This document shows positions 1 through 9,216 of a stretch of 16,704 bases of DNA, in pieces. Source of the stretch: Monoraphidium neglectum (taxonomy: Eukaryota; Chlorophyta; Chlorophyceae; Sphaeropleales; Selenastraceae). Both the position numbers and the translations under genes were made by a program. The notes under the pieces were generated by a model that was given only the letters and a program-made list of their open reading frames with translations, was not told where the DNA came from and made no database searches. Location of the stretch: NCBI RefSeq assembly GCF_000611645.1, contig NW_014012522.1, positions 1-16,704 of the forward strand, written 5' to 3'. Each line of letters opens with the position of its first letter. Positions within the stretch are counted from its first letter, which is position 1.

Positions 1-1
1 T

Positions 2-503
2 CTATCTATCTGTGCCTGCTGACGTCAGCATCATATCAAAAGCGGCCGGCGACATCAGCCGGCCGACCCGGGTGCCGGCCGCGGGCGGCAGCTGCGCGAG
101 CAGGGGCGCGGAGCCACATGCGGGCGCCGCGAGGAGGTCGCCACAGAATGCAGCCCATGGCTCGTGCGGCGCGGGGCAGGCCGCCAGCTCCTGGCATTGC
201 ACCGCGAATGCGCCGGCCTGGCCGTATGCCGTGCCGCCGCCCAGCAAGGAGCTGAAATAGTGGTTATTGGGCGCAAAGTGCGCCCACTGCTCCCGCAGAC
301 CCTGCTGCTGCTGCAGCAGCCGGCACTGCCACTGCGCCTGCAGCCGCTGCTGCTCCTCCTGAACACGCAGCCCGAGGGCCAGCGCCTCGGCCCTCTGGCG
401 CTCCTGCATCACCCGCAGCTCCAGCGCCTGGCGGTGGTACAGCAGCTCTTGCTGCCGCGCTCGGTGCTGCTCCGCGTGCGCAGAGTGCATCGGATGCCGC
501 TCA

Positions 504-554
<51 letters not shown>

Positions 555-3133
555 GCAGCAGCAGATTCGGGGCCAAATTCCGCGCTCGCCCATGGGATGC
601 AGGCGGTGTCACAAGACTGCGCAGACCACGCCCGCTCGGGCGCGGTCCTTGTGCCGCAGCACTTTGACGTGCGGCCCGAGCCTCGCACTTTGGGCTGTGG
701 CGAAGGGACGGGGCTGTGGGCGCAGCTCGGGCCGCGGCCAACGGCGCTGCGCTGGCCGAGGCTGGCGGCGCCCACCTTCCATGGGCTGCCAGGCGGCCTG
801 CTGCGGCCATCCACGGGCGCGGTGACGACGGCGGCAGCGGCGGGCCGCCAGCTGAACCCGGCGGCGCTGGCATCACTGGAGGAGGCAGGGCCGGCCACGG
901 TGCGTGGCGGCGCGGCTGCATCGCGCGTGGCCACGTCATGCGCGGCACTGCCGGCGCTGATGTGGCTGTGAAAGGCGAGTGTGGGCTGGTGGCATTGCTC
1001 GTCTAGCTCCCTGGTTGGCGACGCCGGTCGCAGCTGCTCCTCTGACTGTTGCTTTGACTGCTGCTGCTCGCGCTGCTGTTCGGTTGGCAGCTGCTGGGCA
1101 GGCGTGCGGTCCCCGCTCGCTCCGCTTGCAGCAGCAGCAGCCAATGCGGCTTGCGCGGCGGCCACCGCCGCTTGGGAGGCCTTGCCGCCCTTGGCTTTGC
1201 GCTTCTTGATGCCGCGGGCCAGCCGCCTCTTCTGTGGGGCAGGATTGGTTTGAGATGAGAGCGCGATTGGTTTGTATCCCTTGTGAGGTTTGGGCCAGGG
1301 TTCACAAACAGGGGCGAGGCGAGGGCGCAGCGGGCGGCACGGGGAAGGGGGGGGGTTTGCGCGCACACACCTTGCGCTTTCCGGGGCGCGCCGCGCCGGC
1401 TGCCGGCGCCGCGACCGGCTCTGCCGGCCCCGGGTTTCGGGGCTCCGGGGCCGGTGCGTCCTTGTGGGAGAGCAGCCAGTCGAGGGTGCAGCCGGCGTCT
1501 AGGTAGGCGTTGTTGAGGGGCTCGCCGCTGGACAGCTTGCGCTTGAGCGTTGCATTCCTGGGGAGGGGGCGTGGGGCAGGGCGGGAGTGCGCTCACAGGG
1601 GGAGCAGGGGGACCAGGGGGAACAGCAGGTGGGGATTGAAAGGAGGGCGCGTGTGATCTGCCTAGGGTTCAGGTGTGTCTGCGCAGCCGTGGCAGCGCAG
1701 CTGGGCCACTGAGAAGTGCGGCGCATCACGCGGGCCTTTTCTCGGGCCTTGCCACGGGCTGGAGATGGAGGCCGCATGGCAGCTGCAGCGGGAGTCTTGG
1801 GGTGCCCTTCCTCTCAGAGGCTGACGATGCCCGTGCCTCGCCTTTGCCCCTTGTCACTGCCCTCGCCTTGCACAAGCCAGCCCTCACCAATGGTTCTTGA
1901 TGGCGTTGTCGGTGCGCCCGGGCAGCAGCTTTGCGATTGCTGGGGGTTAAGAAGCGTATGGTGGGTCTTTGGGCGTTGAGGGTGGGGAAGGGGGCCGGGA
2001 AGGGGGAGCGGGAAGGGGAAGGAGATCCGGAGGCCTAGGGGCGGCCACGCAATCAGTCCCCTTCACCAAGAAACCTGCAGCCCACGTTATCAATGAGCCC
2101 CGTGCCGCGGCCCTGCCTGCCGCGAGGTTGCAGCGCGCGCTTCGCGGGGCCCTGGCCGTGCCTGGGGACGTGCTCACCGGCCCACTTGTTGGTGAACACA
2201 TCCTGGCCCTGCGAAAGCCACACATCCATTGGGGGTGACAGGGGAGGGGGGTTTCAGCGGACAGGGGCGCCACGGCTTGCCAGCCGCGTGCTCAACGACG
2301 CAAGGAAGCAGCCCTTTGGGATACTGAGGGTGACAGGCAGAGCAGGACGCGGCCCTGCGCCGCGTGCGCCGGGTGCAGGCGGTGGGAGAGGCACCTTCCC
2401 GGCGGGGAGGGCCCCGAGTGCATGTGGCCGTGGCGGCCACGCAGGCGCCCCACCTTGACGATCACAGCCTGCTCCCAGATCGAAAAGGGCTCCTTTCTCA
2501 CGTCAGGGTGGAGCTGGTTGCAATACCTGAGGGAGAGCAGAGGGTTGGGGTGTGGGGCCGCGGATTCCTGCGTTCAGGCTTGGCACCCTGCCCGCGCGGG
2601 TCGCCCCGCGCAGAGGTGACGCAATGAGGGCCTGGCTGGGGGTTGGCCACCATGGTGCTGGTTCCAAGCGGCAGCATCAGAATGATGCTGAAATGGTCAG
2701 CGTTCTCAGCAGCAGAGTGAATGGGGATGTCGGCGGCGCCCAGCTGGTGGGCGCTGCCGGCACCCGTCAGCTTCGCTAGTGAGCGACACGGACACATGCC
2801 GCCATGTATCGACAAGTGCCCGTGGGGTCCTTAGCCTGCCATGGTGCGTATAACTCGTGAAGAAATTCATAAAACTTGCCTGAGTCGGCAGCTCTGCGGT
2901 AAAGGGCGGTCGGGTGTGTAGCGAGGAGTAAGGGTCGGGGTGTGGATCCGTGGCCAGGATGCAGTTGGAGTCTGAAAAGGTCGGTAATAGATAGGGCTTA
3001 CCTTTGCGCTCCTTCCCGGAACAACTGCGCTTACAGCCGTCCAAGACTTGGTGCCCAAGCGCGAGGCCGCTTCAAGCAGCACGGCGTCCTCCTCCGCCAG
3101 CCATGACCCGCGTTTCTGAGGTACGTCTTCCAT
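2..3133 (-). CDS. R2R3-MYB transcription factor, 7 exons, polyQ C-terminus
   Basis: Nuclear DNA-binding regulator. Exons on the minus strand are 3133-3002, 2893-2880, 2526-2454, 2208-2178, 1939-1888, 1557-1371 and 1231-2, together 572 codons plus TAG. Repeat R2 (about residues 7-57) has W11, W31 and then Tyr50 where the third Trp is usual. It includes PGRSAK joined to SCRLR and YCNQL, the classic plant R2 recognition region. R3 (about 58-105) has F63, W82 and W101 with LLPGRTDNAIKNHW. A basic cluster across the exon 6/7 junction (GKRK then KRRLARGIKKRKAKGGK) is a likely nuclear localisation signal. The remaining ~400 residues are Ala/Gln/Ser-rich, with a 16-residue polyQ and a Gln/Glu/Arg-rich probable coiled coil. 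The start ATG at 3133 sits just before R2; an in-frame ATG at 3265 would add 44 residues. The DNA-binding part is firm; the target genes are unknown. Confidence 0.88.
506..553 (-). repeat. (CAG)n polyglutamine tract in MYB C-terminus
   Basis: Fifteen CTG triplets on the plus strand (509-553) plus one TTG (506-508) encode 16 consecutive Gln residues (15 CAG, 1 CAA) in the last MYB exon. The tract is preceded by three Ala and followed by His-Glu-Arg. Pure triplet runs of this kind are prone to length variation. Polyglutamine is common in activation domains, but that role is inference here. Confidence 0.95.
2880..2893 (-). other. 14-nt MYB micro-exon with GC donor
   Basis: Exon 1 of the MYB gene ends in phase 0 after PGRSAK, and the next obvious exon begins with one base followed by codons for YCNQL. 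An exon of length 3n+2 is therefore required. The stretch at 2893-2880 reads AGC TGC CGA CTC AG. It is preceded by ccgcag and followed by gcaagt, which makes AG|GCAAGT, the canonical donor of a GC-AG intron. It supplies Ser-Cys-Arg-Leu plus two bases of Arg, restoring the family sequence GRSxKSCRLRxCNQL. Flanking introns are 108 nt (GT-AG, 3001-2894) and 353 nt (GC-AG, 2879-2527). Confidence 0.85.
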
Positions 3134-3988
3134 GTACAAGCGATATCCCTCCGGAATGGTCGAGCCACGGGGGTCGCAGCGTGGTGACCAGCAACTGAGC
3201 AACGAGCGAACGCTTTTAGAGCGCGTTACTTCGTGCAGCTTTGCACATTTACACAATTCAAGCATACACCATTGTGAAAAAGAGGCTTGGTGCTGGGCAA
3301 GGGCCTGGGCATTTCGTGACCAACATGTGGCACTGGGAATATCGATCTTCACAGCAACCCGCCTACAGGGTCAAAATAAGATGTTAGCGGTGGAGACTTC
3401 CTAATTCAAGGTGCATGCATCCCCAGGAAGGCCCTGTGGGTCACCAATGCAGCGAAGACGCGGGCAGGTCTGCTGCCCAGCTGCTGGCGTCAGCTGGATG
3501 CCCATTGACGACACCCCTGTTGGTCGAATGATCAAAGCTGGCAGCACACAGCGACGCACCCTCAGTAATGCAACGTTCACAGACACAAATGACGTCGGCG
3601 GAGGTTACAGTGCTGTGCATGGGCCTGTGTGCGGCATCGAAGCGAGTGCACACCAGCACTGGGGTGACCTGCGAGGGCACAGCGCGAAATCTCGCTGCCA
3701 GCCCCGCAACAAACCGCGAATGAAAACGCGAAAGAGGCCCACAAGGATGTGCGCGGCAGCAAACTCCGCCCCAACGGCGTGCAAATCCTTCATGGGCAGC
3801 CAATGTGGAGAATAGGTGGCACACAAGTGTTTTGAAAATCAGGTGGATCGCTAAGAAACAAGGTTGATGGCGGCGGCTGCGGAGCCCTGACACGGCACCC
3901 CGCAAAACAGCGCGTCCTCCCTCGTTGAATATAAGACCCTCCCCTCCCCTCGCTCTCAAAGCGGTAACGGGCGCGGCTGGCAGCTGGA

Positions 3989-4336
3989 ATGGCAACAAGC
4001 CGCGCGGGGGGCGTGCGCGCCCGTGAGCCCCAGACGATGCGCAGCGGCGCCAGGACCTGGCTTGGGAGCCGGGGCCGCAGGGCTGCCGCGCTCGTCAGGC
4101 TCGGCTGGGCTGCGCCGCGCCCGCGCGTCCCTGAGGCATCCAGCGCATTGCGCGCCGTCTGGCAGGGGTTGGGTTCTCTAGAGGCAGGGAGGGAGGCGCA
4201 GATGGTATCGCGCTCCACGCCGCAGGGGCGTGAGCGTGGGCGTGCGAGGGGGCGTTGCCACGAGGCGGTCTCGGCGCAGCCGCGGGGCGAGGGGCCGGCC
4301 GCCGCAGGGAATGAGCCGCGGCCGTCCCCTTGTTAG
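3989..4336 (+). CDS. Hypothetical small basic protein (weak candidate)
   Basis: This is an unspliced ATG-to-TAG frame of 115 codons, rich in Arg, Ala, Gly and Pro, with no recognisable domain, signal peptide or membrane segment. The argument for it is positional. A TATA-like ATATAAGA lies at 3929-3936, about 55 bp before the ATG, and an AATAAA at 4409-4414 lies about 73 bp after the stop. Against it, composition simply follows the GC-rich local DNA, AATAAA is not the usual chlorophyte polyadenylation signal, and long open frames arise easily in such sequence. It could equally be non-coding spacer. Confidence 0.2.
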   Translation: MATSRAGGVRAREPQTMRSGARTWLGSRGRRAAALVRLGWAAPRPRVPEASSALRAVWQGLGSLEAGREAQMVSRSTPQGRERGRARGRCHEAVSAQPRGEGPAAAGNEPRPSPC

Positions 4337-4377
4337 TGATACACGGTACAGCGCGGGTCAGAACCCCACAAGCACGT

Positions 4378-4385
4378 TATAAATA
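4378..4385 (+). promoter_or_regulatory. TATA-box-like sequence
   Basis: TATAAATA matches the eukaryotic TATA consensus and stands out in a GC-rich neighbourhood. No convincing plus-strand gene follows within 400 bp; the nearest ATG at 4444 opens only 14 codons. It may be a chance match inside the HPRT 3' flank. Confidence 0.2.
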
Positions 4386-4779
4386 CCTGATCGAAGTGTC
4401 TGAAAAGCAATAAAAGCTCTGCAGGGTCGCGGAGCCGGCGCACATGCTGGCGCAACAAACTTTCGCAGCCCCGGCACGCAAGCGGTGAGGACCGGCGCGT
4501 GCCGTCCAGCAGGGCGGCACAAATGCTTCAGGAAACAGCACGGATGGGGGGGGCTTGCCTTAAAGGCAGACCACACGGCGGCTGACGGCTCCACACATGG
4601 CTGCGCCGCCGCGGCCGCCCCCGGCTGGGTGGCCAGGGGCGGCGCCTGCAGACGGCTGCGCGTGCGCCGAAAGGATGTGTGCGGGCGCCCTGCTCGCCGC
4701 AGCAAGCTCTGTCCTTGTCTGTGCTTAGGTCTGTTCTTGCGTGCCGTGCAGCCTGGCCGTCACTAGTGCGGGGCGGGCA

Positions 4780-6546
4780 TTAAGCGTAGGCCTCAGGCCG
4801 CAGCACAGCGACGTATGGCAGGCAGCGGTACGTCTCGTCAAAATCCAGGCCGTAGCCCTGGGGAGAAGGCGGGGCGTGGGGAGGGGGGACTCTTGCGGCT
4901 GCCAGGACCGGCAGAGGAGCAGCCGCAACCCATGGGTCTGGAGCCCGGCCGTCGCACGGCCGACCAAAGCGCTTGCTCAGCCAGGCCGCGAGGCTGCATG
5001 AGGCACCCCCCTTGCCTCCTCTGCAACCTGCTAGCTGCCAGCCGACAGCCCCCTCCTAGGTCCCAGACCACCTCCTCGCCCCTGCCGGCCGCCACATCCC
5101 TGCCGAGGGCCCCCCACCCACCACAATGAACTTGTCGGGGATGTCAAAGCCAACATAGTCCGCCTCAAACTCCACCTGGCGGCGGCCCTGCGTTTGCAGG
5201 CGAGGGGCACCAGAGCGCCGCCCGCTCAGCCCGCCGGTACAGACTACCTGCCGGACAACAGGCGCGGCCGCCGCCGCCGCCCGCGGCTGCTGAGTGCGCA
5301 GGCGCCCCTGGCGTGAAATAGTTCTGGTCGGGCCCCGAGCGGAGCCCCGGGTTCTGCGCGGCCGGGGACGGCGCACCTTCTTGTCCAGCAGGGCGACGAC
5401 CTTGACACTGTCGGCCCCGCAGGACGCCACCGCCCCCGCCAGCCTGCAGAGCGTGTTGCCGCTGTCAATAATATCCTCCACCAGCAGTACGTGGCGCCCC
5501 GCCCAACGGCTGTCGCTGCTGCTGCCGCACATGTCCACGCCAACCGCACCGTTGCTCACGCTGCTGCTGCCTGCGCGCGCGGGGTCGAGGGGCGCGCAAT
5601 GCAGCCGTGCGTGAAGCCACGAACAGCTGCACTCAATCGCGTGCAGCTCAGCTCAGAGCCGCAGGGAGATGAAGACGGCTGCGCCTTGACAGAACATGGC
5701 CACAAGGCCGGGCAGGGGGCACTGGAATCGAGGGTGACTCACCGTATGACGAGGCGCGTATGAAGTCGATGCGCACGCTGGGCATGCCCTCCTCAGCGAT
5801 GGCGCGCGTCAGGTCAGACATGAAGATGAAGGCGCCCTTGAGGACCTGCAGTGACAAGCGCATAGTGTTGATTCATGCAGTGGGCCGTGGGGTCGTTGCT
5901 CGCTGTTGCGGAGGGCCGCGCGTTGGGGCGCGTCGGATCAGGCACGACAACAGCGGCAAGGTTGCCCTTGGGGATTGCATTGCCGACGCTGGGTGGCCGC
6001 GGATGCCAGCTGACATGGGTGCCGGCTGGATCGCGCCGTAATTCCTGCTCACCCCCACAACAATGAGGTCCTTGCCCTGGTAGTCACGGCAGATGTCCCT
6101 GGGGGGGGGGGTTATTGCGGGGAACAGGATGGGGGCCAGAGGGGCGGAAGTCGGCTGGAAGGGCCGCAAAGCTGATCCCCTGTGCGCAATCCTCTCGTTC
6201 GCATGCGCGGTTGATAGCGGTTCATGGCTACTGGTCAGGGGCACCGACGAGTGTTCGCAAGGCGGGCTTTTTGCATGGGCGCGGTGGGGGGTGCACAGTG
6301 GGGCTCCCGCCGGCCCCGATGGCGGCGCCGCTCGCACCTGGCCAGTGTGCGCACACGGTCTGCGACCTGCCCCTGTGTGAAGAGTACCTCCTCAATATCA
6401 TCTGGGATGTCCTGCTTCAACTGTTTGCGCGGTGCTACTGTTTGGAGAGGCCGATACGGGGCTGCGACGGCCCGGGCGGGAGTGCTGGCCCGAGGGCGGC
6501 CACCGCGAACATATGTGCGAACACAGCGAATATGGCGAAGCATCAT
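4780..6546 (-). CDS. HPRT1: Hypoxanthine-guanine phosphoribosyltransferase, 6 exons
   Basis: Purine salvage enzyme that transfers the phosphoribosyl group of PRPP to hypoxanthine or guanine, giving IMP or GMP. Minus-strand exons are 6546-6338, 6098-6053, 5845-5743, 5570-5377, 5187-5122 and 4857-4780, giving 231 residues and TAA. All introns are GT-AG and phases join exactly. The family core begins at about residue 46 (DIPDDIEEVLF). GVLKGAFIFMSDL (85-97) is followed by RASSYG. The PRPP-binding motif VLLVEDIIDSGNTL lies at 147-160, LLDKKGRR follows, and YVGFDIPDKFIVGYGLDFDE (195-214) forms the purine-binding and C-terminal region. The ATG at 6546 gives a ~45-residue leader rich in Arg and free of acidic residues, absent from typical 180-190-residue enzymes. 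It may be an organelle presequence or a misassigned first exon. The gene is divergent from the WW-motif gene. Confidence 0.93.
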
Positions 6547-6862
6547 GCTGGACGCTGAGAAGACCGGTGCGCGCGGACAACAACAGGGCCACGGGCTGCC
6601 GAAGTGAAGGGTGTCTACGTGTCTGGACCCCAGATATCAAATATGAATTGGATGTGCGATTCCCAATTACAAAGGGGGCTACATCAAAGCTGTGGAGCTG
6701 GTGTAGATCAGTCCGCGCTTCCACATGCAGTCAAGACTACCGTACCGTATGCCGGAGGTCGCAGTGTGTAATGCGAAGACGTCGATTCAAATAGTCACTG
6801 GCATGATCGTCTGATACAGCACCGCCACCTTCGATCTGTGCCGGTGCAGTCCACGAGTGGCA
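6547..6862. promoter_or_regulatory. Shared divergent promoter region (HPRT / WW protein)
   Basis: About 316 bp separates the two start codons that point away from each other, so both 5' leaders and core promoters must lie here or inside first exons. The segment 6600-6800 is visibly AT-richer than the flanking coding sequence. I see no consensus TATA box on either strand. Confidence 0.5.
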
Positions 6863-7890
6863 ATGGGCACCCCTGCGGCGCTGTTGCGGCTTTCAAGGCA
6901 CTCGATTAGCTCAATGATGGCTTTGGCCGCCAGTGGGGGTGGCCCCATCAGCGCTGCATCCCCGCTGCTGTCGGGTGCGGCAGTTGTTCATTCTGGTGGC
7001 GCGCCGACTGCAAGCTTGCGGCGCTTCTCCTCGTCGCCGCCGCCCGCGCCGCGAGGCAGACCAGCAGACGGCCTTCAAGAGGTCCCAACGCCGCTCCCGC
7101 CGGCAAACCAGGGGCCTTGGAAGCGCGTGAAGGACCCGTCCTCAGGCGGCACGTGCGTCCAGCAGTGTGCTTGAGCTTGCATGGGGTGGGGTGCCGCAGG
7201 CCTCGCATGGTGTACTATGTTACTGGGCATGTGCGTGGATCGAAAGTCGCTGCACCGCAAGAAACACCGTCTTCTCGCACAGCGCTTGGCCCCGTCCCAC
7301 TGGGCCTGCAGCACCCGCCCCCCCCCCCCCCGCAAGCCCCGGCAGCCTGCCGCCTCCCACCTGTTCCGATGCGGCAGGTACTGGTGGAATGAGTCGACAA
7401 ACGCTGTCACGCCTGTTGGGGCCCCGAAGCCGGACGCGTGGGTCGAAGTGCGGGCGCCCGGTGGCGGCGCCTACTTCTGGAACAAGCAGTCTGGTGTGCG
7501 CGGTGGCTTTTATGGCTTGTGCATGGTCAGCTGCAGCGGGGCCTGCAGTGCAAGGCGGCGCGGGCGTGCCGGTCAGCGCTTTCGTACATGCGAGAGTGTC
7601 ACGGTGGGCCTCTTTGTGCAATGATCACTGGCATGTTCGGCGCGCGAGCTGCAGCTGTTGCAGCAATTCGCACTGCGCCCCCGCGGCCCCCGGCCCCCGC
7701 CCGTGCCGCAGGGACGACAACAGCGATCGGCGAGCCGCTCCCGGGCCCGGAGGGCCGCGTGCCGGCGACGCAGCAGTTTCAGCAGCAGATGCCGACGGGC
7801 CGGTCTGCCGTCTTCAACTTGGTGACGTACCCCTTGATGCTTGGCCTGGGGTTCGGCGCAATCTTTGGGGTGGTGCGGCTCCTGTTTTGA
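6863..7890 (+). CDS. Tandem WW-like motif, C-terminally anchored protein, probably mitochondrial
   Basis: Exons 6863-7152, 7378-7493 and 7664-7890 encode 210 residues ending in TGA; both introns are GT-AG and phases agree. Residues 1-57 are basic, Ser/Ala-rich and free of acidic residues, ending RRFSSSPPP, which resembles a mitochondrial presequence and cleavage region. GPWKRVKDPSSGGTYWWN (84-101) followed by TPVGAPKP is a WW-type unit, and DAWVEVRAPGGGAYFWN (116-132) is a second, degenerate one lacking the terminal Pro. A Pro/Ala-rich linker leads to a hydrophobic segment at about 184-210 running to the C-terminus, so the protein is probably tail-anchored. WW domains bind Pro-rich ligands; no specific partner can be named. 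I do not recognise an orthologue by name. An upstream GTG at 6857 is in frame, but the first ATG is at 6863. Confidence 0.8.
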
Positions 7891-8380
7891 ACGGCCGGCC
7901 GGCCTGCGTCGGGTGACAAGCGTGGCTGCTGCGAGTGCATGAAGCTTCTGGCCAAAATCAACTGCCTGGTGAGGTGGGCGAAATCGCCCTTGTACGCAGG
8001 GCCGAGCATCATGCTGATTTGTGAAACCCCCGTACAAGTTGTCATCCTTGTTATTGTTGTGTTGTCTCTACCGGTTTGCAGTGTGAGTCTTCTCATTGTA
8101 CTTGAAGCGCGGTCACTGTGCAGCCTACGTCTCTTTTCTGAAGGTACTCCTCTGTCATCCTGAATGTTGGCCCGCTTGTTGGGATTCAGCGGGGCGGTCG
8201 TGGTGTTGGCCATGCAAATTGCAAAGCGAGCTGATGTTGACACCATTGTCGTTTCGGCAAAGCTCACAGCCGTCAAGCGCTTGCCTGGGGTCGGTGGCGC
8301 TGGCGCTGTTGTTGGCTGGTTGCGCCCTTGTGCCTGTGCTGCGGCTGCACACATTGCTCTGATGGTGTAGATGAAATGTT

Positions 8381-8385
8381 TGTAA
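8381..8385 (+). terminator. TGTAA polyadenylation motif, WW gene
   Basis: TGTAA is the usual chlorophyte polyadenylation signal. This plus-strand copy lies about 490 bp after the WW-gene stop codon, giving a plausible 3' untranslated length. Confidence 0.45.
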
Positions 8386-9159
8386 CCCTGCACATACCGT
8401 TCGTCTTGTTGAGTGGCATCGCCATGTTGATGAGTTGGTCCGCCTGCAAGTGGTAAAAGATTATGTCAAGCCGCGAGGGACGACAAGAGATGCCGGCACT
8501 GCCGGCAGGGCGGCCATGGCGGCCAAGGGCTGCACGAGCAGGGTGGATGCGAGCAGAGCTGCATGCAACAAACAAAGTGAGATGCTATTGACAGGCTCTC
8601 ATCTGCATAGCTGCATGCCTCAGTACAGTAAGTGCATGGTGAGTTTCAAGTGCCAGTCGATAAGTTTGCGCAAGATCGCTTTTCCAGCGGCAAGCATACT
8701 CCCAGTTATGTTGGTGTTGTTTCATCACCATTTTCGTATACCTGACGGCGCGTTCTGCTCTCTCAGTACCGTACGTCCCACCCGCGGCCCCCCGTGTGCA
8801 GCATCAGCCTGGCCCAAGCAGCAGGTGCAGCAACTTGTGAGGGTTTGACGCCGTAGCACGGTCCTGAGGTGCAAAGGTTGCAGGGTGGGGCCAACAACAC
8901 GAGCGGCACGACCCCACCGCGGCCTGGCGCTTCCGCTGCACCAGCCCGTTGCATGCTCAAGAGGGTGCATGGGGATGCTGTACAATGTTCCTGGCGCTGC
9001 TGCTCTGATATCGTGCGTATGCGCTGCCTCCGCAGGGCATACAGCTGAGCTTGGAGTGGTGCAGTGGCTATAGCGCCGCACAGCTGACTGCCGAGCAGCG
9101 CGAGCGCGACCATCCTCTGAGAAGCCGCTACAGGACCAGCCGCAGCGGCGTAGCCGACC

Positions 9160-9160
<1 letters not shown>

Positions 9161-9204
<44 letters not shown>

Positions 9205-9211
9205 GCAGCAG
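9161..9211 (+). repeat. (CAG)8-CAA-(CAG)8 in CWC15 5' leader
   Basis: Seventeen triplets (CAG x8, CAA, CAG x8) end five bases before the CWC15 ATG at 9217. In the CWC15 frame the repeat reads GCA and an in-frame TAG at 9151-9153 closes it upstream, so it is not part of the protein if the ATG is right. It should be transcribed as leader sequence. Confidence 0.9.
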
Positions 9212-9216
9212 GCGCC

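Larger units (their letters stand above)
3134..4779. other. Intergenic region between MYB 5' end and HPRT 3' end
   Basis: This stretch should contain the MYB promoter and 5' leader (nearer 3134) and the HPRT 3' untranslated region (nearer 4779). About 3130-3900 is less GC-rich than the flanks. Overlapping open frames occur on both strands at 3411-3998, but none shows a domain, codon bias or splice structure I recognise. A TATA-like sequence lies at 3929-3936 and a better one (TATAAATA) at 4378-4385 on the plus strand. I found no TTACA (minus-strand TGTAA) close below the HPRT stop; the nearest seen is at 3605-3609, about 1.2 kb away. Confidence 0.6.
7891..9216. other. 3' flank of WW gene and 5' flank of CWC15 gene
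   Basis: This holds the WW-gene 3' untranslated region, probably up to the TGTAA at 8381-8385, then the promoter and leader of CWC15. Frames open on both strands at 7939-8848, including plus 8164-8370 and minus 8393-7779, but none shows a recognisable domain, and they contradict each other in strand. The minus frame 9498-8725 is a shadow carrying a polycysteine run from the CAG repeat. I see no RNA gene. Confidence 0.55.

Noticed and set aside
164..1253. Multiple plus-strand open frames over the first 1.3 kb
   Set aside because: Shadows of the large GC-rich last MYB exon; the minus frame connects by splicing to the MYB domain.
2590..2785. Open minus-strand stretch inside MYB intron 2 that reads like ordinary protein (LTGAGSAHQLGAADIP...)
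   Set aside because: It follows a cag-less aag acceptor, has no matching donor in phase, and would interrupt the R2 repeat. The 14-nt micro-exon explains the gap better.
3411..3998. Overlapping open frames on both strands (plus 3411-3815, minus 3998-3441)
   Set aside because: The plus frame opens at GTG rather than ATG, neither has a recognisable domain, and they are mutually exclusive in strand.
6101..6111. G11 homopolymer
   Set aside because: On the coding (minus) strand it is the polypyrimidine tract directly before the HPRT exon 2 acceptor, so it needs no separate explanation.
7318..7331. C14 homopolymer
   Set aside because: Part of the pyrimidine-rich 3' end of WW-gene intron 1; only a likely sequencing-error hotspot.
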